Shown here: piece by piece, positions 1 through 11,300 of the stretch | Position numbering within the stretch: the stretch's first letter is position 1 | How the letters are laid out: every line of letters begins with the position of its first letter | DNA from: Biscogniauxia marginata | Lineage: Eukaryota; Ascomycota; Sordariomycetes; Xylariales; Xylariaceae | DNA: 64,000 bases | Direction: 5' to 3' | Assembly: GCA_022695795.1 (NCBI GenBank) | Contig: MU404153.1 | Location: 1-64,000 of the forward strand | Notes under the pieces: generated by a model | Database searches by the model: none | What the model was told of the DNA's origin: nothing | Seen by the model: only the letters and a program-made list of their open reading frames with translations | Made by a program: the position numbers and the translations under genes

Positions 1-96
1 AAATAAATAAGTTATATAAATAAATAAGTTATATAAATAAATAAGTTATATAAATAAATAAGTTATATAAATAAATAAGTTATATAAATAAATAAA
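1..96. repeat. 17-bp tandem repeat
   Basis: The unit aaataaataagttatat is repeated about five and a half times without change, from the first base of the window; G recurs at 11, 28, 45, 62 and 79. The array probably continues to the left of the window. Confidence 0.9.
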
Positions 97-1995
97 CTAG
101 TTTTTATAACTTTCGCAATTTTAATTATTAAAAAATATTTATATAATATTAAAATTAATTAATAATTATTATTATTCGAATTATCTTTTTTAATTTTATA
201 TTTTAAAAATTAAATACCTTTTTTATATTAAGTATTTAGTTTTTTAATATGTAATTTAAGTCGATTAATTTATTATATTTTTCGAGTTAAAGCTTTTTAA
301 AATTAAAATAAAGAATTAATTATAAATATTATTAATTATAATTTCTTAAAATTTAAATTATTAAATACCTTTTTATTTATTATATAAATACGCGTATTAT
401 AACTAATTTAATTATATATATTATATAGTTTTTATTTAATTATTACTTTTTTAAGGCTTTTTTTATTAATCGTAATATTTTTTTTTTAATTTATAAAATT
501 ATATCCTTTTTTATATTAAGTGTTTTTTTTATTTATTAAAAATAAGTAATTTTATTTCGTAATAAAATTATTTTATATATTAATAATAAAATAGTTTTTA
601 TAAGTTAATTATAAATATTTATAATATTTATAAAAAAACTTTTTTAATATTTTACGAGTTATTATAAATGTTTTAGTTTTTTAAAATACTTAATTTATAT
701 TAAAGTTAAAAAAAAGTATACGCATTTTTTATATAAAAATAATTATTATAATAATAAAAATTTTTATAAAATTAATTAAAAGGTTTTTTTATAACATAAT
801 AATAATAGCGTTTTATTAAATCTTTTAAATGATTATTATATATTTTCTTTAAAACATTAAAATATATAAAGTTAAAAGGTTATAACTTATATAACGAATA
901 ATTAAATATATAAAGTATAATAATATTAAGTTTTTTATAATTATTTAAAATTAATAAGTATTTAAAGCTTTATATTTAATTTTTAATATAAAAATTAAAA
1001 TGTTTTATAAATTTTATATTAAGTTTAATTATTATTTAATTTTTTAATAATAATAAATTTTTATAATATTAAAAAGTTAAATGCTTTTTTTAATTAATAT
1101 AATAAATAATAATATAATAAAATTATTAATATTAATAACTTAAATAATTATAATTTATTTTTAATTTCCTTATTAAACTTATTAAAATCGTTTACGTCGT
1201 TTTATATTTATTATTATTATATTAATTTAATAATTATTTTAAATAAAAAATTTATTTTATTAAAATTATATATATATTTTTTAAAAATTTTATATTTCGT
1301 AATCGTTTTACATATTAATTTAAATTATTTTTAATATATATTTAAGTTTTTATATAAAGCTTTTTAATAATTTATTTATTTATTTAAACGTATTTATAAT
1401 GATTTTTATCGTTATATAAAATTAAAGGATTAATTTTTTTAATTTATTTTACGTTATATTTATATAATAATATAATTTAAACGAAAAAAATAATAATAAT
1501 TTTTTCGTAAAATGTAAGTTTTCGAGTATTTAATTTTATAATAATTTATTTATATTTAATTATATAAACTATTTAAGTTTTTATTAATATTATTAAGTTT
1601 TAAAATAAATAAATTTTTTATTTTATTTTTAAAAACATATAAATATAGTTTTATACGTTTTAATAATAATAATAAATATATTATTTATAAATTAATTAAC
1701 TTAAATCACGCGTTAAAAAACCGAATACTTAATATAAAAAAGATATTTGGTTTTTAAAACGTAAAATTAAAAAAAACCGATTTAAATAATAAAAATTATT
1801 AATTAATTTTAATGCCGCGTATATATTTTTTAATAATTAAAACTATAAAAGTTATAAAAACTAACTTACTTACTTATAAAACATGTTAATATTATTAATA
1901 TTATTAATTATTATTAATATAAAAATAAGTTAATTATATTAAATATTATATTATTAAAATTTACGAGATTTATAATTATAAAAGCTTTAATTATG
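1..1995. repeat. AT-saturated block, probable RIP-degraded repeat
   Basis: Almost the whole stretch is A and T; the few C and G bases sit mainly in CG, GC and GT contexts, while CA and TG are rare. That is the footprint expected of repeat-induced point mutation (CA to TA) in Pezizomycotina. No reading frame or transposon domain can be read in any frame. The composition changes abruptly to normal at about 1990. The block runs off the left edge of the window, so its full size is unknown. An AT-rich centromeric or subtelomeric segment is an alternative. Confidence 0.8.
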
Positions 1996-2415
1996 AAAAA
2001 ACCATCGCAGTTGTCTCATATATTATGCAGGCTACCAAGTGGCCTACTATAATTGGGTATCTATGTACCTAACTACTTAGAGGTTTAGAAGAGGTCAATG
2101 CTGAAATTTCCAATATCTGTGTAGGAATCCGACACGAAACTGTCCTAAACCCTCACCATATGGAAGCTTGTGATCACACTCTCTACCATGGTTATGCTTA
2201 AGCACACTATGTATTGAGCTGACCCTCTACGAAATGCCTCTGTCGTATAAAAACACCGTAATATCACTCTTGGATCAAGAGTCTCGGATCGAAGTAGAAA
2301 AGGGATCGCCACCAACGCCATAATAGTTATCGTACGTATCATCACCCCCTCGGTACAGGCAGTTTATGGGTTTACAGACGCACCCAATTAAGCTCCTCAT
2401 CCATCGCAAAGGTCC
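1996..2415. other. intergenic, 3' flank of the RBR gene
   Basis: Normal base composition returns after the AT block. The stretch holds only short chance frames, and I see no gene in it. It should contain the 3' end of the RBR ligase transcript. Confidence 0.5.
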
Positions 2416-3611
2416 TTAGACTGGCTCTGATTCCTTTGAACATACATGCTGCTCAGCAGAAACGGCCTGTCCACATGCGTAGCAAAAGCCCTGGCCGCAA
2501 TGGCAGCTAGACAGCAGTGGCACATTAGCTCCCGTACCACTCTTACTTTAGACAAGATGAAGAAGGGAATATGATCTACTTACGCCATATGATTACAGCC
2601 GCCATGTTTCTGGACTATGTTGAGGCAATTGGGGCACCGCTTCCAGCCCTTATTTCCGGCAAGCTTGTAAACCAGATCCTCGCTATTTCGTAGTTCTTGC
2701 AGCTTCTCCTGATCGCAGCCTCCGAAATGCGACTTCTGCCGACAGGTTTTGCACGTCTTCTTGCCGCATTGCTCGCATTCGCCGACCCGCTTCTTCTGGT
2801 TCGCCAGCGGTATGAAGGCCCCGCATCCTTCTCCCCAGCAGTAGAGCTTGTAGTGAGGGTTTGTCAGCTCTTCCATCTTGTTGGAGTAGCGCTTAGCCTC
2901 GTCATCCGTGAAGGCGCCAGCTCGAGTCAGGGTCTCCCTCGGGATGACGTGACAGCATTTTGCAGGTGAAAAGGGAGCCGAGTCCAGCGCGGAATGAGCA
3001 TTGGCTTTGATGCAGTCATCGCAGTGTGAATGGCCGCAAATTAGTCGTCGTACGGATTTAGGTTTGTCAGTAAAGTCATCTTGGCAGATGGTACATTCGA
3101 CCTTGGGTGGTCGCCAAGCTGAGGAGTTCAGTGTCACGGGGAAAGATCTCCGCTGAGCAAGCAGTGGATTGTCTAATTCAGGGCCGTCGTCGTCGGCGGG
3201 GTCAGCCTCATCATCATTGTCCTCGGCTTCGTCATAGTCCTCCTCTTCAGTATCATCTTCAGTATCGGGCTCATCAACATCACCATCGTTGAACCGATAA
3301 GCTCTCAGGTCCTCTAGACTCAAATCTGCCGAGCCCTGATACCGTAGCACGACTCGATGCCACGCCGGCTGTCCAGTTCCACGGTGGGGATCACGGGGAG
3401 GATTTTGTGTTCGCGTAGCTGCTCGATGAGCTTGGGCTGCGCGCTCAGCCTCTAGACGGCGTTCCAGTGGTATAGTATTCGGCGGGATGACATCCGAATG
3501 CTGTTGGGGTGCAGACTCCGCAGATGAGCTTTGTGTATGGCCTGGACTGTTGTCAGATGGTGCCTGAACATCCGAATGGGGGTTTCCCAAGGAATTGAGA
3601 TGTGCATCCAT
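2416..3611 (-). CDS. RBR-type (RING-IBR-RING) E3 ubiquitin ligase
   Basis: Two exons: 3611-2584 and 2506-2416, with a 77-bp intron (GTAAGT...TCTAG), give 372 aa. The start is the ATG at 3611; the frame is open 12 nt further upstream but has no ATG there. Residues 1-170 are disordered, with an acidic stretch at 110-148. RING1 begins at Cys173 (CTICQDDF, then GHSHCDDC at 193-200). The IBR-like Cys pairs lie around 258-299 (CWGEGC, CEQCGKKTCKTC). RING2 starts at Cys326 (CPNC) and carries HGGCNHMACHC across the splice junction, where Cys339 is the expected catalytic residue accepting ubiquitin as a thioester. The family takes ubiquitin from an E2 and passes it to substrate. The second exon completes RING2, so the gene looks intact. 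The substrate is unknown. Confidence 0.9.
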
Positions 3612-3700
3612 GTTGAGGACCAAGCAGCGCCTTTGTCAGAAATTGATTGTCTTTTGTGACTGGAAAAATGATAGGTCGTATTGGCGGAGGGGGTGACTAG

Positions 3701-3770
3701 CGAGTGGTGAGTGGTGAGTGGTGAGTGGTTACTCAGAGTAGTGGGTGGTGGGTGGTAGGTGGTGGGTGAT
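3701..3770. repeat. GTGAGTG / GTGGGTG simple repeat
   Basis: Imperfect tandem copies of gtgagtg, grading into gtgggtg, lie about 90-160 bp upstream of the RBR ligase start codon. This is a simple-sequence tract in the promoter or 5' leader. Confidence 0.7.
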
Positions 3771-4640
3771 GAGGCCAATAACGACGACGAGTGCCTGAAA
3801 TACGGGTTGGTCGATTAGCAGGGCTCGGCACCTCGACGTGGGTGAAGAACCAGCTACCTTGGCATGAGAGAGGTGAGGAGTGCGTAGAGAGGAGAGAGGG
3901 AAACAGAGTTGTGATGCTTGGTGAATGGGGAATGCGGATGTGCTTATCAGGTACCTGGGACCAGTGAGTGAATGGTCCACGGCTGATCATTGATCAAAGG
4001 CAGGGCGTGGTGGAGGTTTGCCTTGGTGGATTGAGAGGTGCAGGAATGCGCCGACCCGTTTGTGGTCGGAGGAGAGGTCAGGCCATTCACTGCATCAGTC
4101 TAGACGATTGATTCACAGGCGTTGCACGTTGCGGTGTTGCTCTAAGTAGTCGCAAATACCAGCGTGGAGGCGCGTGGTGTCCAGGGATGTTTAATGGATG
4201 GAGGACTGCAGGCAGCGGATGAGGCTGTAAAAATGATGGAGATGGAGAATCTTTCGACCTCGTCGTTTTTCTCCTCCCTTTTTGGTAGTTGCAGGTGGTT
4301 TGAAGGCAGTAAGTCACTGCAGCAGCGGCTTTTGGTGGCAGCGGTTTGAAATGGGAAGCTTCACCTCTGCCCGATTTACTGCATTTCGCTATTCTGCATA
4401 GAAAGAATGACCTCATTTGTCATATTCCATTGGGCCAATGCTCACCCTTGGGTGGCTCTTTTTTTTTTTGGGAGGAAGTGGCTAGTCGTGCTGGTCGGGC
4501 AAATAAGAGGGAAAGAACGCAGCCGTGGTACAACACCACACCATGTAGCTTCAGGTAGCTACCTAACCTAACCTTAGTTACATCAGGCAGGCACACGCAC
4601 AACATGCCTCTTTGAGCCGCATCCAAGGACCTTTGCTTCA

Positions 4641-4688
4641 CGCCTGCCACCTGCCGCCTACCGCCTGCCCCCTACCGCCTGCCCCCTA
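4641..4688. repeat. C-rich 14-bp direct repeat
   Basis: The unit ctaccgcctgcccc occurs twice in a row (from about 4658), flanked by partial copies (ctgccgc...). It lies in intergenic DNA. Confidence 0.65.
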
Positions 4689-5307
4689 TGAGGTATGCAT
4701 TTAAGACGACCCGGCAATAGACGACTTATTACACTATCCATACCCTACTCAAGTACATAGGTACCTAACATAACCTCGCGAAATGTATTTGATATGTCTC
4801 TCTACCTATGTAATCATATCGAATGCTTCTTCCTGTACACCTACCCATCAAGCACGATATAGGTACATACTGTCTCTTTCGACCGGTCGACAACAATAAG
4901 AAGAAAAATGGTCGGTCCGATATACATTTTTCCCTCTCTGGCAATCATGGCGCTGGCCAATAATACATCAAGCGCATCTAAAACAATACTAGAGCTTCTT
5001 TGTGAGCTGGTACATCTTGAAGAAAGAAACACCCCTCTTAGCAAAACAATCTTCTTTGTCGCGTAGTAGAAACATTGTCAACAAGGGGTTACAGCTCTAT
5101 ACCACGGTTGAACAACTACTGAGTTCCCGCGAAAGAGCTCAGGAGTTCGAGTATCCAGATTATGGAGTATAAATGGCCTTCTTTCATCCTTTGTCAAAGC
5201 TAACAAATACCCATATACCGTAATTTCTTTCACGAAAAAAAACGTCTGGAACAAGGAACTCATTTTCATCAAAAGATACGTTGGGCAGAAGAAAGAAAAC
5301 AGATACA

Positions 5308-5823
5308 ATGGATCCACAACTTACTCCAGACCAGCGCGAGAGACCCTGGTCAGTAACTACGCGCATCGTCGTGGCTATCCTGGTCTTGTTAACCGGCTTC
5401 CTAGCATCCTACGTGATCCTCGAGCAGATGATCCCACGCTTGTCCGAGAGTGAAGATCCCCGTGGCGGATATCAGTCCTACAACCAGCACCGCCAACAAC
5501 GCCAATACCACCGCCAAACCGTCAACAACGATGACAACGAAAATATCCCCCCAAGCACCGAAACCTACTACGAGATCCTCAACGTGCCCCCGAACGCCTC
5601 CCCCGCCGAGCTCCGGGCTGCTCACCGCCAGGCAGCGCGACAGTACCACCCGGACCGGGTCTGCGCGGCGGACGGAGCCGGGCTCGGCGTCGAGGGCGCC
5701 ACAGAGCGCATGATACGTATAAATGAGGCATATGATGTGCTCTCAGACAAGGGAAAGCGGTGCGAGTATGACTTCAAAATCGGCAAACGCCATGGGTACG
5801 CTGCATACCAGCGGTGCTGGTAG
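5308..5823 (+). CDS. membrane-anchored J-domain (DnaJ-like) co-chaperone
   Basis: One exon, 171 aa. The start is the ATG at 5308 (MDPQLTPDQ); the frame is open for a short way upstream but lacks an ATG. A single hydrophobic segment lies at about 19-40 (RIVVAILVLLTGFLASYVIL), followed by a polar Gln/Asn-rich linker at 50-82 and a C-terminal J domain at about 86-160. The J domain has YYEIL at 87, the HPD motif at 114-116 that stimulates Hsp70 ATPase activity, and INEAYDVLSD at 138-147. The lipid-side anchor plus C-terminal J domain suggests recruitment of Hsp70 to a membrane, ER or mitochondrial; which one cannot be read from the sequence. No G/F or zinc-finger region is present, so it is a class C J protein. 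Confidence 0.85.
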   Translation: MDPQLTPDQRERPWSVTTRIVVAILVLLTGFLASYVILEQMIPRLSESEDPRGGYQSYNQHRQQRQYHRQTVNNDDNENIPPSTETYYEILNVPPNASPAELRAAHRQAARQYHPDRVCAADGAGLGVEGATERMIRINEAYDVLSDKGKRCEYDFKIGKRHGYAAYQRCW

Positions 5824-8112
5824 AAGGAAGTTGGCCAAGCGATGACCGGCGAAGTAATTGAAGGTAGAGCTGGTGAAAGCCACTTCTTATATTTACAACT
5901 TGTCAAGTAGAAACATACAAATGCCGTACGACTATACTTGGACTTTTTGAAAGCCCCTGTGTAAGTAAGTTATAGCTTAAGCTTTAGATTACGAAAACAT
6001 CATTACCACCATATGTTGATTCCTAGTAGCGGTATCTTTTCTCCGTATTATTTATATATCGCTTTGGAGCTTGGTACATACTGTACGCATTCCGAATAAT
6101 ATTCACTAGTTGTTTTTCTTTGAGGAATTGTTTTTTAGTGAATTCTAAAAGTTCGAGCAACTCACTTAGTTTAAGCTGCATATCTTCTTTTTTTTTTTTT
6201 GTTAATTCAAGGAACGGATTTTTTTCTATTGGAATATTAATACGATTGATCGCGCTCCTTTTCAGAGTGGTATATATACAGTTACTAGGACCTAGCATAT
6301 GACGGTAAGGTATACGTCCCTTTCAGCTCTTAGGCCGGTGATATAATTTCATTGCAACACGGGATCTATTTTAAATCTAGAATTAATCATTTTATACACC
6401 TATATGCGCAGATGAAGGTATTCACATATGGGATGGCGCGCCCCATAAGGGAGGTTACGTAACTTATGATCACCCTAGCAGAGGTGGAAAGTGCCTATAC
6501 ATGGGGAACTTCCCACCTATTATAGGTATACGAGGAAGAAAGCTAAATACACCTTATGTCAAATCCTCCTTAGTTCAACGCTCGTGAGGAACCACTACCA
6601 GTAAAATATGGGAATGAATAAAAGGATCTGTCACGATGCACGCAGTAGATCTGAGCAAGAACTTGGTTCTTGCGTGAGGAGCTAGAACTACAACTACCTA
6701 AAGTGTAGTGTATTTTACAAACTACTTCTTTTCTCTCCCAAGTGGCATGCACCGACTTTATAATTATTGCTCTCTCTACATCGCAACTCTTGGTGGGATT
6801 TATAGACATGATATTTTCCTCTTGCTGTGTAACTTCCAAATTACCGTCTTAGTTACTAAACTACAGCACTTGTTAAATAATAGCTTTTTTAATGATATCC
6901 CCAGGACTGGAACACATCACTAGTGTCTCCTAAGCCTGTAATTAGGCTGAAGATATTATATTTGGGGGTGTAGAAGTAGTGGACGTAGGAGCTAATGACG
7001 ATCGCGTTAGTTGTTCAGTTACTTATACTATTTAGGCACTCTATTACTAATCACGAGACTTGTAAACTGGTGGAGGTAAAGGAATAGGTTAGAAGAAGCA
7101 ATCCTTGAAATAAATGGGATGCTTAGGTGCAAAAGGACCGCTTTCTCATTTATCTCGATTTGTAGTTCTTCGCGTACCAATACTTTATTACCTCTCCTTA
7201 CACAGGGATGTCGTGGCAGGGATACCATTAACTACCGGTTAATCTAAAAGTTATTTAATTGAGGCTCATCAATAAAGGTTCTTCCGGTGAGAGAATACAC
7301 GAAAATGAATTTTTAATTTGGCCCTGCTTTCTGAATTAAGTAGGTAATTCCATAATAAAATAATAATAGTAAATGTACAAGGTCGCTATTAAACTAAGCA
7401 TAGTCATTATAAGCTCCGCTTATATTTTTTAAGGCGTATACGAATACTGCGACGAACACGTGTAGCCTGGGGGATATATACAGATTTATTGGCCCTGTGT
7501 GAAAGCGAGAACTGGGGTGGACTATATATATAGAGAATTGAATTATGAACATGAACGATAGTAGGTTGGTGACTTAACCTTAGAAAATGGTATCTTTGCG
7601 CTGTGTTCAATTTCCAAAAGGGGACAGAGGTGCATATTGCGAAGACATGTACGGGGAATTTGACTGCTCTTTTCATCCATGCTCTTCTAATAGCAGAAAG
7701 TCCAACATGGTTCATAAACCTTTTTTCTTTTTCTTTTTTTAACTTTTCGAATTTGAACCCTGCCCCGATGCCGACATTTCCAAGGTCTAAGCCAAGTTTA
7801 AAAATGGACAGCTCCTTGCTTTCCAAGTAATCGTAAAATAATTCTATAGCATTGAATATAAAAGTCGGGATCCGTTGACATATTGACTGTCGTGGCGTTT
7901 GGTGATGGCGTGAGATAGATTTTGGTAAATTGTCGAGCAAAGAAACCCATGTCTCCCCCTGAGTCAGTCGTGTATGCCGGCTTGGCTTGGCGAAGCCCCC
8001 TTTGCTATATCACCGTGGGTCGGTGTCCATGGTATTTTAGTCGTCACCCAGCCAGGCTCGTGCCATATTCGAGCACAGCGAGACTGGCTGTTAACAAGTG
8101 AATGGTGGCCCT
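5824..8112. other. gene-poor intergenic region
   Basis: Moderately AT-rich DNA with scattered chance frames. A 177-codon open stretch (7407-7940, - strand) has no ATG at its 5' end and no recognisable domain. I see no supportable gene here. Confidence 0.5.
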
Positions 8113-8337
8113 TTATGCCGGACGCTGGAGGGCGATCGGGAAGTTCCGTAGCTCGCGCTTGGGTGTCTCAATTGTAGTCGTGTTCAACAAGCCGCGCGCA
8201 TGAATCTGTCCAGCCGCATAAGTGGCAGTCGGGGTAGGAACGTCGGGAGTGGTGCCGTTAGGGTATGTGTAAGGGGCAGCAGAGCCGACTGAGAGCATGG
8301 CGGCAGCGGCCAGCAAAGCAGCGAAAAATCGGGCCAT
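8113..8337 (-). CDS. small secreted protein candidate
   Basis: A single-exon frame of 74 codons from ATG 8337. It begins with a textbook signal peptide (MARFFAALLAAAAMLSVGSA, predicted cleavage after SA at about residue 20). The mature part is about 54 aa, Pro/Thr-rich at first (YPNGTTPDVPTPTATY), with two NXT glycosylation sites (NGT and NTT) and no cysteine. No known family is recognised. It is isolated in a gene-poor interval, a common setting for fungal effector-like genes, but nothing in the sequence proves expression. It could instead be the first exon of a longer gene. Confidence 0.5.
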   Translation of the reverse strand: MARFFAALLAAAAMLSVGSAAPYTYPNGTTPDVPTPTATYAAGQIHARGLLNTTTIETPKRELRNFPIALQRPA

Positions 8338-11300
8338 GGCTATGGTAAGGTACTAAGGTAGTACAGTAGCGACAGTTACGCGACTAGAGATCGAAAGCTG
8401 CAAGAATGAAAGGCGAACAGACTAGGGATGCAAAATGCTAAACTTGAACACAGAGGCGAGGGCCCTGCACTTATATGACTTCTGGTTGTGGCCATGACTG
8501 TCCGCTAAGAGACCACATATTGTATGTGATCGGCACTTGGGCTGCAGGCTCTGTTTGTTACTTCGCTACTCAACATGGAAGTTCCCGGTTCTTGTTGTTA
8601 TCTCATCTCCACGTTTCTAGAGAGCTCGATAGATTGCGTCAATATCGAGAAGGACGCCAAGATAGCACGACTGTGCCTGCAATCAATCCGGGAAGCACGC
8701 CTATCTACGTGTAGGGAAGCGAGTCAGGGGCTGACAGCTACATTGGTCATGCCGTGTTAAGCGATCGGCATTGGACAACAGCCTCATTCGAAGTTTTGAG
8801 ATAATGAAAGACAAGGATGAAGATTTACCATCATTCCCGTCTTCCCGCTATTCGCCGGCGTCCTCAAAGGGGGGCAACTGGAGTCCGAGGGGGGGGGGAG
8901 CGGGCGCTGGGTACATTTCGATCCCGATTGACTCTGGGCGGCAGAATAGGGTTACGGCGGGCCTGCTAGGTGGTGAGGGAATGTGATTGTAATCATGATG
9001 GAGGGCAACTCCAGACTAACTGGCGAAAAAATCCGAATTCAAGTGGCCAGGGTTTATACCAACCCACAGTCACTACACGAGTAGCTGGTAATATATTGTA
9101 GAGCGATGTGGCATGTCACAACATCCTTGATCTGCATCTTCGCTGCTCGGGGTTCTCTCTGAACTAGGTCGAACGTCTTTGACGGGCATGTCGACGTCTG
9201 TCAAGTTCATTGCACCATCATCGAGTTATGGCTATGCAAAGTCTTCGTTGATCTCGCCTTCATAGTCCGCTGCGTCCATCTGATTCAGGTCAAGGGTGTA
9301 TTCGGTTGAATCCACATGTTTCCTTCCCACGGTAATATCTTAACTACCCAATTAGGTACATGTGTAGCTGAATAGTTGCATCGCAGGTGGGCCGCTATAG
9401 TATCGAACTGTTGATGCGTTGCAACCTAACCAAATGTAGCCGAATACTGCCAATTAAGCCACAGGCCTGGCTGGAGTGACTAAACCTTACTACATGTACG
9501 AGATAGCATAGCTAGTAATGGGCGCCTACGTAGGCAGCCCGTCCCAGACATCTCTTGTTCTCCGGTGATGTACAGCATAAAATTGGTAAGCCACAAGTTG
9601 TGTAACTAATTGGAAAAACGCCACGGGAGATAGAAAACGAGAGAAAGGGGGCTTTTCTTGGCACTCCGGTAAATACCAGTAGCGTTCTCGTCTCTCGTGG
9701 TGAAATACCACCTTAGAGAAACACACGGCTGCAAACGCTCATTCGCGCAATATCTCAAATCGACATTCCATTTTCGTCAAGGCGCCGTGCTTCAGATCGG
9801 TGGGGACAGTACCGCAACTCCCGGGGCAAGACAGGGTACAAACCATAGTATACCATAACCTTAGTATAGAGCTTGTCGATCCCGCAGCTAGATTATCCAG
9901 TCCGAAGGAGCCGAGGGCACGGAGTCGATATGGTGTGAGCTGTATATACGTACGCAATAATGCCAGGGGTTTGTTAATCGCTCCGAAGTCTGAGCGCCAA
10001 GATCTCTACCCCCTGTCGATCTGCCAGGCACCCGGACGCGGAAGAACTCAACAGGGGTCGATCTTAACCGCTAGAAGTAGACCTGCTTATAGACCTGCAG
10101 AGGCCCCTCCGTTATCTTCTAGGAAAAGGCTCGCTCAAGTGAAAATGTTTTCAATGTGGCTTCTCGAAGATCAGCTTTGCCAAACTACCAGATTGAGGAT
10201 CCCGGGGAGGCTCCCAAGAAATAATACGAGATCTGGCTATTCTTACATCAGGTATCCATCACGGTCTTTTAGCCGTTAGTTATCCTAGCGCCGTATATAT
10301 TGCAGCACAATGCGCGAAACCTTTCCTACCCAGTGCGCGTCCAGCGGAACATGGTATACGCAGTGATAAGATGGCATCTTAAGCAGGAATACAAGCGATA
10401 GCTACCCCATCAAATGCCTAGGCCTTAGCGATGTAGTGCTGGAAAATACTACCAAATTCCCAGCAACTTTTCTTTTCCTCCTCTGATACGCAAAATCCAG
10501 CCACCAGATGTTCCCGGTTCCAGGCCTTTGCTCACAGAGCCTATTTTTGAAGTTGGCCAATCAGCACATCTACAGATATTGTCAGTCTACCCTCGGAAGC
10601 TGAGGCTATTTAAGCCTTATCATTCCCGCAGGAGGTCTGATACGGTCGAGATGTTGCCAATATGACCAAGTAGATGATAATCATCAAGATCAATTGTTCT
10701 TAATATAGGCGGCATGTATCTGCCGCAATATAGATAGATTAAGCGCGCCTGCGTCCAACACCAAGTGTAAATGAATTCCATGCGGCCTAGATATTGGCCT
10801 ATGCCAGAGATATTAGGTGATGGTGGTAGCGAGAGAAACATAAAACGGTATCCTCAGTTCCGCGAGATTCTAGATAACACAAAAAGCCGTGGAACTTTTG
10901 CTAAGGTAACAGTGACGAGATGATCGACGTCGAACAGGTGAATCATGTCCACCAACCCAAGTACCTATGCACGTTGGTAAGCTTAGTGGACGTCGTATCA
11001 CTAAGCCGTTGCGATTCTGTCAGAGTCTAAGATGTGATCTGGCAATAGCTTCGTCAAGGCTGATCAAAGTGTTCATCATAGTAACACGATGATTTGTACA
11101 CTGTTTGCTCAAGCATTTCCGATTAGTTGATTCTGCCGCATACTTTTATCAGCAATACAAATCTCTCAGTCACGTCAGGTGCGCAGGGGTATTGGCATTT
11201 TTTCTTATAGCAACAGTATCACAACGGGGACACTGCCTCGCTAATGACGATCATGACTCGAATTTGCAGGTTCTTCTGTTTCGCGAAGCTTCCGTAGCTG

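Larger units (their letters stand above)
3612..5307. other. intergenic, divergent promoter region
   Basis: This 1.7-kb stretch separates the divergent RBR ligase and J-protein genes and must contain both promoters. It has low-complexity GTGAGTGGT-like repeats and a short direct repeat (entered separately). No convincing ORF is seen. Confidence 0.6.

Noticed and set aside
2697..2969. + strand frame inside the RBR ligase gene
   Set aside because: Shadow of the ligase exon in another frame.
7407..7940. 177-codon open frame on the - strand
   Set aside because: It has no ATG at its 5' end, no domain and a residue mix typical of AT-rich chance frames.
9800..10279. 159-codon open frame on the + strand
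   Set aside because: Arg/Ser/Pro-rich in a way typical of an unselected frame; no domain, no supporting splice sites and no conserved neighbour.
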